Program-made: the position numbers and the translations under genes
From: Arion vulgaris
Lineage: Eukaryota > Mollusca > Gastropoda > Stylommatophora > Arionidae
Assembly: GCA_020796225.1 (NCBI GenBank)
Contig: CM036758.1
Span: forward strand, 25,376,397-25,440,396
Direction: 5' to 3'
Length of the DNA stretch: 64,000 nt
The notes under the pieces: generated by a model
Seen by the model: only the letters and a program-made list of their open reading frames with translations
Database searches by the model: none
What the model was told of the DNA's origin: nothing
Shown here: positions 35,220 to 48,000 of the stretch, piece by piece
Layout of the letters: each line of letters opens with the position of its first letter
How positions within the stretch are numbered: position 1 is the first letter of the stretch

Positions 35220-35426
35220 GCCCGTCTGCCCAGCGTGTTCGTAGCGCGTTGGACTACGGGTGACTATCCCTCTGTGTGTGCGGGTTCAATTCGCGGGATG
35301 GCAGAAAAAGCCACAGATTCCCCAGATTTACTGTGTTTGTGGCACCGAACCGAAGGGTTACGATGTCCATGGCACCGAGCCGAAGAGCTGAAAAGCTCAA
35401 GTGCTTCTGGATCAGAAAAAAAAAGC
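35220..35426 (+). mobile_element. tRNA-headed SINE T1
   Basis: TSD AAAGTCTC (35212-35219, 35427-35434). Head GTTCGTAGCGCGTTGGACTA holds an A-box-like TAGCGCGTTGG; GCGGGTTCAATTCGCGGG is a good B box. Then repeated GGCACCGA-CCGAAG modules, and an A-rich end near 35416. Second copy at 41037. Confidence 0.85.
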
Positions 35427-35579
35427 AAAGTCTCATTTATTGTCCTGGTCTGAGATGAAGTATGACTACCCGGTTTCTTCTCAACAGTTGGTAAACACTC
35501 TACTTTATGTTTGAGGTGGATGGATTTTTTTTAAACTCGATATTGTATTGTCCTTTGGTGGTAGTTTATGCTTCCTTGT

Positions 35580-36130
35580 AGCTGATCACCTTTTAGTGAC
35601 AGTTCTCCCAACACAGTTATCACTAACCCTTCCTCACTTGTCTATATTCACAAATCTTATTTAGCTAAAGTCCTCCCAATGCAGCTGTAATCACCATCAC
35701 TTCCTATCTTATCTACATCCAGAAATGGCTGCTTCTAACATCCAGTTTTTCAGACAGTCTAAACTGCGCATAACTGGCACAAAGTACGATCGCTTGTAGG
35801 CTCAGATCACATACAAATCACAAGAGTGGTTTAACAAGTGGTTGATATGGAGCGTACGAAGAAGATTCACAAACTCCTTTTAAGTCTTCAACATTTCCTC
35901 CTATATCATAAATCATATGACAGCCTCCCGATGCGATATCATCTTCCTCCTGTCTATATCACAATCTTATTGACAAACTCCCAACCATCTATCACCACCC
36001 TCACTTGTTATCCACAAATCTTATCAAACTAAATCTTCACTCCCTTGTCTATATCCACAAATCTTATTGACAAACTCCCAACACATCTATCACCACCACT
36101 TCCTCACTTGTCTATATCCACAAATCTTCT
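35580..36130. repeat. About 72-bp degenerate tandem repeat with an S3 fragment
   Basis: Units containing TTGTCTATATCCACAAATCTTATT, CAAACTCCCAAC and TCACCACCACTTCCTCAC. A + strand S3 3' piece (35757-35873, GCCAGTTATGCGC-type block to GGAGCGTACGAAGAAG) splits the array. Confidence 0.65.
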
Positions 36131-36509
36131 TATTTGCTGTCATTCCTCTTGATGTAGACAGCACTATGGACAGTTAAGAGGGGCAAGAATAACCAAAAAA
36201 TAAGACCACTACAAACGTGTATATCTCTTATCAATAAGCTCATCCAATCTGGCAGTATATAGATCAAACTTAGAACCAAATCAGAAGAGTAGGATACCAT
36301 ACTACTACAAACATACTGAAACCCTACACATACTAAATAAACAAACCAAAACCTAAAAGACACAAAAGAAATAAAACAAGTCACTACTTAGTGACACAAG
36401 GTGCAACAAAAAATTAATTACAAATTTTACATTTTATAAAGTTGTACAAGTTCTCTGTGACCTCAGAAAATATAGTAAATAAAATTAAATAATTCATTTT
36501 TATATCATG

Positions 36510-36740
36510 AGGCATATTGGGAGCACTGTGTTAGGTTCATATTTTCCTTTGACCAACAGCACACAATGGATATAATCAACATCACACCAGCCACCTTTAC
36601 TTCTCAGTGCTTCTTCTTCTTGTGTTCTCCAGCTGTGAATTCAAGCACTTGGTGTTTCAGGCTGATTTTTGCATGAAACCTGCTTTCCTTATTATTAGTG
36701 TCCCCTGCCATGCAGGTATGCTTTCTCCGACTTCAAGTTA
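36510..36740 (-). mobile_element. T2-type SINE, longer variant
   Basis: GGGAGCACTGTGTTAGGTTC, TTTGACCAACAGCACACAAT, ATCAACATCACACCAGCCAC follow the T2 order in reverse, then the block shared with 30485-30680. Confidence 0.6.
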
Positions 36741-36879
36741 CTTATAATGCAAACACTCACCAATTTGTGTGCTCCTCTTTTGTCCATTGTTGTTGGAAAG
36801 GATGTGAAAATGTCCAGCACAGTGTTAAATGCATATCACTTCATATTCCTTGCCAAGTATTAGGGAGGTAAGTAGGTTG

Positions 36880-36965
36880 GTTCCTTTCCTCACTTGCAGA
36901 ACGTTGGTGGCATGAATTGAACCCACAACCCTTTTTTGCTAGATTTGAGAAGCATACCTTCTATG
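36880..36965 (-). mobile_element. tRNA-like SINE head
   Basis: Reverse complement has AGAAGGTATGCTTCTCAAAT and GGGTTGTGGGTTCAATTCATG (B-box like GGTTCAATTC). No acceptor stem. Confidence 0.45.
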
Positions 36966-37233
36966 CATTAATCTATTCTGTTCCAATCAATTGGATATAC
37001 TACATAACAATCAACAGGAGAAAGGCATTAAATGCCTAAGAAAATCAGAATTTGATAGCATGTTCAAATATATTACCATTTTAATAGCACTTTTATATTT
37101 ACATCACATTCAATTATTTGTAATATTTACTATAATATCTACATCTATCATAATTTTACTTGTCTCCCTCTCTCTAGATAGTGACGCAATTGACAGCGCA
37201 ACTGATAAATAAGTAGGATCATCAATCAAAATC

Positions 37234-37738
37234 TTCTTCTTCTGCATTCTCACTAGATTGAGATTTCAGATTCTCTAATAAAGGCAGCCATCTGCCTCAG
37301 ATTATCAGCCACGCCATAGTTTGTCTTGGACGCTAGTGCACCTCTTTCCTCCCAAGTCTGCATACTGGGGACAGTTCTGTAGGAGATAATTTCTATGATT
37401 TCTGCTTCCCCGTTTGTGTCGACCTCTTCCCGCAGCAAGTATTGGCCACCCCCATGATGGCAGGTCTGACATTCTTACTGCGTGGCTAAATCTCCGAGGC
37501 AGACTGGCAACCGTAGAATCCATTATCCCATTCCACATTGTGAGGGATTGTTGCACCATGTTATGCGCTTTACGGCCTGGTGCATCCATTTTCTGCAAGC
37601 ATTTGTTTCGGTTAGCGTTCCTAGCGGACACATGCGTCCGATTTCAGCTTAACCTCCGTAGTCGCCTACACATGTGCGGTAAGTAACAGTGGTTCTATTC
37701 TTTACACCCCAAATTTGTGCCCGGTAACCACTCGGGCG
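37234..37738 (-). mobile_element. SINE-like element S2
   Basis: 11-bp TSD CAATCAAAATC (37223-37233, 37739-37749). Head CGCCCGAGTGGTTACCGGGC, body frame open 37631-37305, then GCATTCTCACTAG-type end and AGAAGAAGAAG tail. Confidence 0.9.
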
Positions 37739-37829
37739 CAATCAAAATCGAACTGGTACAATCGGTCGCTGGACTCTGTTAGAGATATTGCGAATGAGAT
37801 CAGAGCAGCTATGGAAATGTCCGGGGTGC

Positions 37830-37930
37830 AATGAAGATATTCCAAACTGAACTACATCAAAGGTTGGCTGCAATGGATTTCCAACATCCCCTGTCTCGTG
37901 CCTTGATGTCACACTCTGTCAGGTTGTAAG
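37830..37930 (-). mobile_element. LINE Y fragment
   Basis: AAGGTTGGCTGCAATGGATT, CATCCCCTGTCTCGTGCCTT, ACACTCTGTCAGGTTGTA match 45580-45645. Resembles the 3' part of an RTE ORF2 read in reverse. Short. Confidence 0.5.
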
Positions 37931-38179
37931 TTGTCCATTGCTTGATGTTTACTTCCACTTGTGTCATGGTCTTTATTTTCTTCAACAACTTTCTCCTCTA
38001 ACAATGTTTTTATCAATGTGTCATGTCTTTATATGTATCTGAAATATTTTATTACTTGATTGGTTATTTCCTGTAGTAATTCTTTCTTCATGACTAGTTT
38101 TTAAACCATGTTTAATTGTCTATTCTCACCATCATAGCAAATTTGAATAGTTTCAAAGAATATTTCAATAATATAATAT

Positions 38180-38710
38180 CTATGTCAGTAATAACAAAAC
38201 ACACTTCTCACAAAAAAAACCATAAACATATTCACAACTCAACAAGTAACATAAACACATCAAAACTCAACATAAACATGCACACTGCAAATGTTCAACA
38301 TTAATAAAATGCAAACGATCAACACAAACAAACGTGGTAAAGATCAACACTAAACAAACAAACATATGATAAAGATCAACATAAACAAACATATGGTAAA
38401 TGATCAAAACAAACAAACATATGGTAAATGATCAACATAAACAAACACACTGCATTTACTCACCATAAACATACTGCACACGATCAACAGAAACAAACAC
38501 ATGACAAATTATCAGCACAAACATATGGCAAACGATCAATATAAACAAACAAAGATATGGTAAATGATCAACATAAATAAACACACTGCATTTACTCACC
38601 ATAAACATACTGCACACGATCAACAGAAACAAACACAAAATCAACATAAACAAACACAAAATCAACATAAACAAACACATATCAAACATCCCATGATCAA
38701 TATAAACAAA
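38180..38710. repeat. About 28-bp degenerate repeat (ATAAACAAACA)
   Basis: Repeated GATCAACATAAACAAACA(C/T)ATGGTAAAT. Unit length varies from 17 to 34. The copies 38440-38500 and 38570-38630 are near-identical, a local second-order duplication. Confidence 0.75.
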
Positions 38711-39004
38711 ACAGAGAACACATCCCATTCTAAAATCAGGTATAACAATAGTTTCAATAAAAAAAAATATGATGCAACATTTTTCACTACTAGAAACAGT
38801 TCTGACAACCAAAAATCTAATGAATATCCACTTTTGGATAAATTGTCATTGTTTTTTCTACAATATTATCACTGTGAGATGCAACAGAACTAAATAAATG
38901 CACATGGACCAAAGGTTTCATAAGAACAAGGAATCACACAAATCAGTTGAATAGCCAGTGAAAGCCGCAAGGGTTGAACAGACATAAGAATGATGCCATC
39001 ATTC

Positions 39005-42000
39005 TCAATAGAACTGGACTGTATGTAGAACAGTTCTGCTGACTTTGTGTTCAAATTCCTGTAGGATTTCATCTACTTCATTGTCAAGGTCATCTGATGC
39101 ATACAACTGTGGAAGGAGGGAAAGAAGAATATGAAAGTATGGCACCAGCTCTTACAACTTGTCTAACTGAATCTGAATGTATTAGCTCTTACAACTTGTC
39201 TAAATGAAACTGAATGTATTAGCTCTTACAACTTGTCTAACTGAATCTGAATGTATTAGCTCTTACAACTTGTCTAAATGAAACTGAATGTATTAGCTCT
39301 TACAACTTGTCTAACTGAATCTGAATGTATTAGTTCTTACAACTTGTCTAAATGAAACTGAATGTATTAGCTCTTACAACTTGTCTAACTGAATCTGAAT
39401 GTATTAGTTCTTACAACTTGTCTAACTGAATCTGAATGTATTAGTTCTTACAACTTGTCTAAATGAAACTGAATGTATTAGCTCTTACAACTTGTCTAAA
39501 TGAAACTGAATGTATTAGCTCTTACAACTTGTCTAACTGAATCTGAATGTATTAGCTCTTACAACTTGTCTAACTGAATCTGAATGTATTAGTTCTTACA
39601 ACTTGTCTAACTGAATCTGAATGTATTAGCTCTTACAACTTGTCTAACTGAATCTGAATGTATTAGCTCTTACAACTTGTCTAACTGAATCTGAATGTAT
39701 TAGCTCTTACAACTTGTCTAACTGAATCTGAATGTATTAGCTCTTACAACTTGTCTAACTGAATCTGAATGTATTAGTTCTTACAACTTGTCTAACTGAA
39801 TCTGAATGTATTAGCTCTTACAACTTGTCTAACTGAATCTGAATGTATTAGCTCTTACAACTTGTCTAACTGAATCTGAATGTATTAGCTCTTACAACTT
39901 GTCTAACTGAATCTGAATGTATTAGCTCTTACAACTTGTCTAACTGAATCTGAATGTATTAGTTCTTACAACTTGTCTAACTGAATCTGAATGTATTAGT
40001 TCTTACAACTTGTCTAACTGAATCTGAATGTATTAGTTCTTACAACTTGTCTAACTGAATCTGAATGTATTAGTTCTTACAACTTGTCTAACTGAATCTA
40101 AATGTATTAATTCTATCAACTTGTCTAACTGAAACTGAATGTATTAGCTCTTACAACTTGTCTAACTGAAACTGAATGTATTAGCTATTACAGCTTATCT
40201 AAGTAAATGTGTTAGATCTTACAAATTGTCTAACTGAAACTGAATGTATTAGCTCTTACAACTTGTCTAACCGAAACTGAATGTATTAGCTATTACAACT
40301 TATCTAAGTAAATGTGTTAGATCTTACAAATTGTCTAACTGAAACTGAATGTATTAGCTCTTACAACTTGTCTAACTGAAACTGAATGTATTAGTTCTTA
40401 CAACTTGTCTAACTGAATCTGAATGTATTAGTTCTTACAACTTGTCTAACGAACTGAATGTATTAGCTCTTACAAATTGTCTAACTGAAACTGAATGTAT
40501 TAGCTCTTACAACTTGTCTAAGAACTGAATGTATTAGATCTTACAATTGTCTAACTAAATGTATTAGATCTTACAATTGTCTAACTGAAACTGAATGTAT
40601 TAGCTCTTACAACTTGTCTAACTGAAACTGAATGTATTAGCTCTTACAAATTGTCTAACCGAAACTGAATGTATTAGTTCTTACAACTTATCTAAGTAAG
40701 AATGTATTAGATCTTACAAATTGTCTAACTGAAACTGAATGTATTAGATACTTACAACTTGTCTAACTGAAACTGAATGTGTTAGCTCTTACAACTTGTC
40801 TAACTGAAACTGAATGTATTAGCTCTTACAACTTGTCTAACTGAAACTGAATGTGTTAGCTCTTACAACTTGTCTAACTGAAACTAAATGTATTAGCTCT
40901 TACAACTTGTCTAACTGAAACTGAATGTATTAGCTCTTACAAATTGTCTAACCGAAACTGAATGTATTAGCTTTTCAACTTGTCTAACTGAAACTGAATA
41001 TAATCAATATTTGTACAACTAGAATCCCTATAGTGGGGGCCTGCCTACTCCAACGTGTTCGTAACGCGTTGGACTACGGTGACTATCCCTCTGTGTGTGC
41101 GGGTTCAATTCCGCGGATGACAGAAAAAGCCACAGATTCCCAAATTACGGTATTCGTGGCACCGAACCAAAGGGTTAGATGTCCATGGCACCGACCCAAA
41201 AGAGTTACGATGTCCATGGCATCGAGCCGACAAGCTCAAATGCTTCTGGATCGGAAAAAAAATAGATAGTGGTGCTCAGTCCCTATACTGGTGCTCAGAC
41301 CCTATGTGAAAGTTTTAGAAAACTAACAATGTAGTTCAGGTGACGACTTCAATATTTGCACCCAATTAGAAAGTCTGAGTACCAATTTTCAGCTGGGTGA
41401 CTAGAGAATTAACTGTACCAGGACGTAAACACACTCCACTGGTATGCTAACTAGTTCACTAAGCTACTATAACCAACTTCCAGATGTCAGTTCTTCTTCT
41501 TCTACATTCTCACTAGATTGGGATTTGGATTCTCTAATAAAGGCAGCCGTCTGTCTCAGATTATCAGCCACCCATACAGTTTGTCTTGGACACTAGTGTA
41601 AGTGGGCCACCTCTTTCTTCTCAAGTCTGCATACTGGGGCAGTTCTATAGGATATAATTCCTATGATTTCTGCTTCCCGTTTGTGCCGACCTCTTCCTGC
41701 AGTAAGTTTTGGCCACCCTCGTGATGGTGGGTCTGACATTCTTACCGCGTGGCTAAATCTCAGAGGCAGATTGGCGACTGTAGAATCCGTTATCCCATTC
41801 CGCATTGTGAGGGTCGTTGCACCATGTTATGCGCCTTACAGCCTGGTGTATCCGTTTTCTGCAAGCATTTGTTTCGGGTTAGCATTCCCTAAGATGTCAG
41901 TTCTAAGATTATTGTTGCTTGAAGTGATCTGCTTTCTTCAGTGATTGTTTTCCTTGTATCCATCGCTGGTTTTGTCTTACCCCTTCAGCAGAAAGATTGG

Positions 42001-45000
42001 TGACTAATGCTCAGGTTCAATTTCCATTACATCTTAAGTCCAATTATGAGCATGAATCTATCCATTTGTCTTCTTCTTCGAACGCTCCATATCGACCACT
42101 TGTTAACCACTCAATGTGATTTATATATGATCCGAGCCTAATAGTGATTGTTTGTTGTGCCAGTTATGCACCTATAAGTATGCCAGCACATCCGATTTAT
42201 GCTGCGCTTTTTGGTTACTAGGGTAGCTTCACTGAGAGCCGCGATAGAGTAGTTGTTAGTGAACTCGCTTCTCAAGGTTGGTGGTCTGGACTCAACTCCC
42301 GCAGTGCGCGTGGAATTTTTCCCGACCGCAGCGGCTCTCAGGTCGACCCAGCCTCAACTGTGTACCAGACATGCTCTGGGAAAGTAAAGGCGGCCGGCGT
42401 GAGATTGACCACATCACCCATCGTGTGCCGACGGTCAATGAAAATACAGGCCTAACACTGTATTGCCCTATATACCAGGAGGTATGAAAGGGTTCCTTTA
42501 CTTTTTACTTAGGGTAGCTTCACTAGGGCCGTACTTCAGCCGTCTCTTCGACATGCCTTGTAGGCCGCAGTGTTACTATTTGTTGCTCCCCGTACACAAG
42601 TCCCAGCAACACAGGGGCATATCCATTTGCAATTTTTAGCCTTCTTGACAGTAAGCTTTACTTTATCACATGCTTTATTCTTTCTTTCTTTCTTTCTCGA
42701 ATCCTGTATGCCTCACAGCGTCAGGTCAGGAAGAGATTTCTAAAACGGGCCCTAGTATGCGCTTCGTAGATAGTCTCTTTATCTCCTCTGTTATCTCTGA
42801 GGTCCATCTTTTGCGTGGCGGCCTTTTGCTTTGTACCCATTGTATCGGAGCAGCATTGCTCTTTAGGGTGCACTGTCTGATGGTAATCTGCTTACGTCAC
42901 ATATGCACATATGCACATATGCAGGTAAACTATGCTTCTACAGTCACTACACTTACAGAAATAACTCGTACATGCAGACAGATAAAGGTTGATATGTTTG
43001 TCTAGGGTTTCTTGCAAGAGGGCCACATGTACCTTACGGCTGTGTAATAATTTTGAGAGTTCAATCTTTCTGTATCTAAGACCACAGATGTCTAATTGCA
43101 GGATGTTAAAGGACGGCTTATTCTATTGGTAATCTGATATTTGTAGGTCTTTCATCATCCAACACTTTTGTGTGTTTCTACATTTGCAATCATTTTTTCC
43201 AGTGGTCATTTTTCACACTCAACATCACTGTTACCCTCTGTCTGGTGCAGACCTCTGTATTTAAATCATCTGATCTCACTTGAATTTCTATTAATGTTGT
43301 ACACAGCATTGAAGAACTGGGGTGTCTGTGGATTTCCTACCCATTCAGGGCAGGGGCCGAAATTGGACTGTCATAGCACTAGGGATGAGAGTTTTTCTGT
43401 GATACTCAATTATACAGTAGTCAAGGTAGGATTCACAGTGCCAGTCCTCTTTCTGTGCTGTCTAATTTTCGCAGTAGTACTATTTTTGCATCACTTGGGC
43501 ACCGGCACCACACAGGCAACATGTCAGGCAATTTACTTAATGACAGTTGACAAACAAACAGTTACCATAGTAACAAGTTCACAAATCATGAAAGCACCAA
43601 TTGTTGCCTCTTCGTGGTTGTCTTGGATGTCAATATTAATAATGTGCACAGCCTGCTCATCATTACGATCTCTGTTCTCAAAATCTGAAAAATAATAAGG
43701 GCAACAAGAAATTATACTTTCAGACATCAACTTTAGTATTTTGGAAGACAACATACCATTGTCAATATCTCCATAGACCTAGTCCAAGAATAGTGATGGT
43801 GACATCCATGAAAACTTTCTTTGATCCTCAAAGCAAATTTACTATTTGCCCTCATATTTATTTATCGCTGCAAAACTTAATATAACTGATGTCTATGTGA
43901 GAATGGATCTGTCGTAGACACTATCTCTGGAGTGCTGGGTGGTTAGATATGGATAGTGGGGGACTGCCTAGAGTAGTTGATAGTAGCTCGACCTGCTAGC
44001 TGTGAGACGCCTCACAGCTCTGGTTCGAACCTACTGTCCGGCATTTGTTCGAGTCCCCTGGTCTTACTCAGGATGATAACGTGAGTACCTCTGAAGTCGA
44101 GAAGATCTGCATGTATGGCGAGGGAATACTAATTACGAGTACATTGAGCACACGGCTGCCAGTGTAAAGTAATTTACAATGTGCACGCTGCTGCCATTGT
44201 AAGAAATTGGAAAAATGGATTTTCACGCAAAATTCAGTTTCAGAGATGAAACTTCATCTGAGTTGAAAGATGACAAAAAAAAAAAAAAAAAAAGATATGG
44301 ATAGTGAGTCCTATTCTGGTTGTAAATAGTCATGATCCTATTTGATCTCCATCTCTCCACCTAGCTCATGTATGGCTACTTGTGCTAACCCTACTAAGTC
44401 TTGGCTGACTGGCTCAGCTATGTGTCCGCAAGTTTTATCTGCAAGCTCATGCAGCAGAGTGGTCAAGGATGCCAGTGGTGCATTTAGAATGACAATAAGC
44501 AGCACACAATGAAAGTACAGGTGGTGACTAGGGCACTACTTTGGCAGGAGTCACAAAACTACACTCATGCATGCATTCTGAGCGATTCTTCTTCTTCTTT
44601 TGCGTTCTCACTAGATTGGGATTTCGAATTCTCTAATAAAGGCAGCCGCCTGCCTCAGATTATCAGCCACATTATACAGTTTGTCTTGGGCACTAGTGTA
44701 AGTGGGCCACCTCTTTCTTCTCAAGTCTGCACACTGGGGGCAGTTCTGTAGGATATAACTCCTATGATTTCTGCTTCCTCATTTGTGCCGACCTCTTCCC
44801 ACAGTGTTTTGGCCACCCTTGTGATGGTAGGTCTGACATTCTTACTGCGTGGCTAAATCTCAGAGGCAGATTGGTGACCGTAGAATCCATTATCCCATTC
44901 CTCATTGTGAGGGGTCGTTGCACCATGTTATGCGCCTTACGGCCTGGTGTATCCGCTTTCTGCAAGCATTTGTTTCGGCATTCCCTAGCGGACACATGCA

Positions 45001-48000
45001 TCCGATTTAGCCAAACCTCATTAGTCGCCTCTTACGACATGCGTGGCAGGTAACAGTGGTTCTATTCTTTACACCCCAAATTTGGACCCGGTAACCACTC
45101 GGGCGAATTCTGAGCGATTCATTGAGTATGATCTCTCTCCGCAGTGATCACCGCTAGACTGATGTACCAGATTTCCCCATAAATCTCATTCATGTGAAAA
45201 TCTGATTCATGCAGCCTTAGCATGGGTGTGTTTCGTCACATCTTCAGCGCCATTTGGAGCTCTGGTGCTTATCCTTCGGTGATGTGTCCAGTTTTAGCCA
45301 GCTTTTACTGGGTTCGCTCTCTGTCAGCCTTTGGCTGTCCCCAGCCGATTTGCAAGACAACAGGTTATTGAGTATGATCTGAAAAGTGGAGGCGGGTTCG
45401 GTGTGCAGGCAATGGACAGAAAGATGGCTATTAATAGTTCCTACCTTCTAATACCAGGCTATAGATAGATTTTACCTTCTAATACCGTGCTACAAATAGT
45501 TCTTCTTACCTTCTAATACCTTGTTATAAATAGTTCTTAGCTTCTAATCATCATCATCAGGTGCCGTCTACACATTGAAGGTTGGCTGCAATGAATCTCA
45601 GCATCCTCTGTCTTTCGCCTTGGTGTTGCACTCTGCCAGACTGTATCCTGTCAATTTCTTTAAATTTTCCTCCTGCTAATCTTTCCGTCTTCCTCTTGCT
45701 CTTCGCCTTCTAATACCTGGCTATAAATATCTCTTACCTTCTAACACCTGGCTATAAATAGTTTTTACCTTTTAACACCCGGCTATTAATAGTTCTTACC
45801 TTCTAACACTTGGTCATAAACTCTCTCTTCACATGTGATAACCAGATCAAACTTCTCCTTTGAAAGCTGAAATCGTTCAGGGTTGGCTTTTATCCTCCGA
45901 TTCCTGTCCAGCATGTGAAGAATTCCATTTTGTGTATATCTCAAAGTTTGTTAAGACAATAATGACATCACTATAAATTGTGCAAGATGGATAGTAGACA
46001 GCTATGTCTGAATGTTAAGTGCGCCTGGTGTTCTGTTTGAGCTTGATGCTAACATGAATGTTAAGTGGACCTGGTGTTCTGTCTGAGCACAAAGCTAATA
46101 TGAATGTTAAGTGCGCCTGGTGTTCTGTTTGAGCACAAAGCTAATATGAATGTTAAGTGCGCCTGGTGTTCTATCTGAGCACAAAGCTAATATGAATGTT
46201 AAGTGCGCCGGTGCTCTATCTGAGCACAAAGCTAATTTGAATGTTAAGTGGGCCAGGTGTTCTGTCTGAGCACAAAGCTAATATGAATGTTAAGTGGGCC
46301 GGGTGTCATGTTTTAGCTCAATGCTAACATGAATGTTAAGTGGGCCTTGTGTTCTGTCTGAGCACAAAGCTAATATGAATGTTAAGTGGGCCGGGTGTCA
46401 TGTTTTAGCTCAATGCTAACATGAATGTTAAGTGGGCCCGATGCTCTATCTGAGCACAAAGCTAATATGAATGTTAAGTGGGCCGAGTGTCATGTTTTAG
46501 CTCAATGCTAACATGAATGTTAAGTGGGCCTGGTGTTCTGTCTGAGCACAAAGCTAACATGAATGTTAAGTGGGCCTGGTGTTCTGTCTGAGCACAAAGC
46601 TAATATGAATGTTAAGTGGGCCTGGTGTTCCTCTTTGCTGGGATGTCTCCTTCCATAATGATATTTTCCAACCCTACATATTTTTGTATATGTCCAACAT
46701 ACTTCTTGTCAATAAAAGTTATACATATTTAGTCTTACTTTTTTGTACTCAAGTATAAACATAACACCACTTTCTTATTTTACAAAAAGCATATGTTGTT
46801 TCAATTAAATGTACCTATTTTATTAAGAAAATGAAAAGCACTATATGCAACAAGTCTATTGATGTCAGAAAGAAAGTTCTTCAGTGCTAAACAGAGCCAG
46901 AACTGGCATGTGGATGCAAGTCATGGACAATACACAGATAACACAATTTCTTAATTACATTGAGAAGGCCGACCAGAAGCATTGCAAGACAGGCACTGTT
47001 TTGGAACACAGGAAAATAGGAGTAAAGGAAGGCCTATAAATACCTGTAGAAGAGAGCTGGAGAGTGATATTAAAAGTATATGCATGACAGGGAAAGAATT
47101 GGAAGGGATGGCAAAAGAGAGGAAGAGCTGAAAGAAGTTTGTTGAAGACCTGTGCTCCATTGGGAGTTGAAAGGTGAAGAAAATTTATTGTCCACAAAGA
47201 TGAGGTTTTACAGAAGAATAGTAAGAATCCCATGGACTGCTACATAACTAATGCTGATATATTGAAAGAGATCAAAGCAAAAAGATAACTTATTAATATA
47301 AGAATGAGGCAATCATCAATTTTCAGACATGTAATGAGAAAAGAACATTTAGAATACATAGCAACAACCTGTAAAATCAATACGAGACCAGACAGGATGA
47401 CAGAGAGAGAAAATTCTAGACAGCTTGAGTTCATGGGAGAGAAGAGTATCAAAATCTGAACTGATAGTACTAAGTGGTTTGTGGAGATCCATGATTGTCT
47501 ACACAAGCCTGTATGCATATAATGATGATGATTTTATTCATGTGCAAGGATACAATTCATAATCTTTCTGCATAAGATCTCTGTACATGGCATCATATGT
47601 AATACTGAAGTCGTAAATGTTTGGTTTATCTGGTGCTGGTCCTGGAAGTTTGACCATGTTCCCTGTCCCAAATGACTTGACATTGAAACCCTTTTTGCTG
47701 CAATACAAAATTAAGTAATACATATTATAAGTTACAATAATATCAAGGTTCACAAAGTTACAGGGTATGAGCAAGCTTTTAAGGCCAACCTATGACCAAT
47801 CAGAACTGACACAGTATATCTCAGTAGACATAGTACTAAAAAGTGATGCATAGATGTGGACAGGTGTATTGCAGCATTACAAAAGCAAGGAAAAATTAGT
47901 AATTAAATATTAAAATTACAACAATGACTATAGGCCTTTATCAAGAAAATAACTATAAACTAGCAACTGACACTCATTGCAATGATTCAGTTTATTTGCA

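Noticed and set aside
35220..35300. Functional tRNA gene
   Set aside because: Part of the two-copy T1 SINE with TSD; acceptor stem not seen.
43168..43695. 175-codon + strand frame with hydrophobic stretches
   Set aside because: Overlaps SSU72 exon 4 antisense and partly open by chance; no recognisable domain.
43959..44045. Functional tRNA gene
   Set aside because: B box is good, but there is no acceptor-stem pairing; the unit continues into a SINE body and poly(A) with a TSD.
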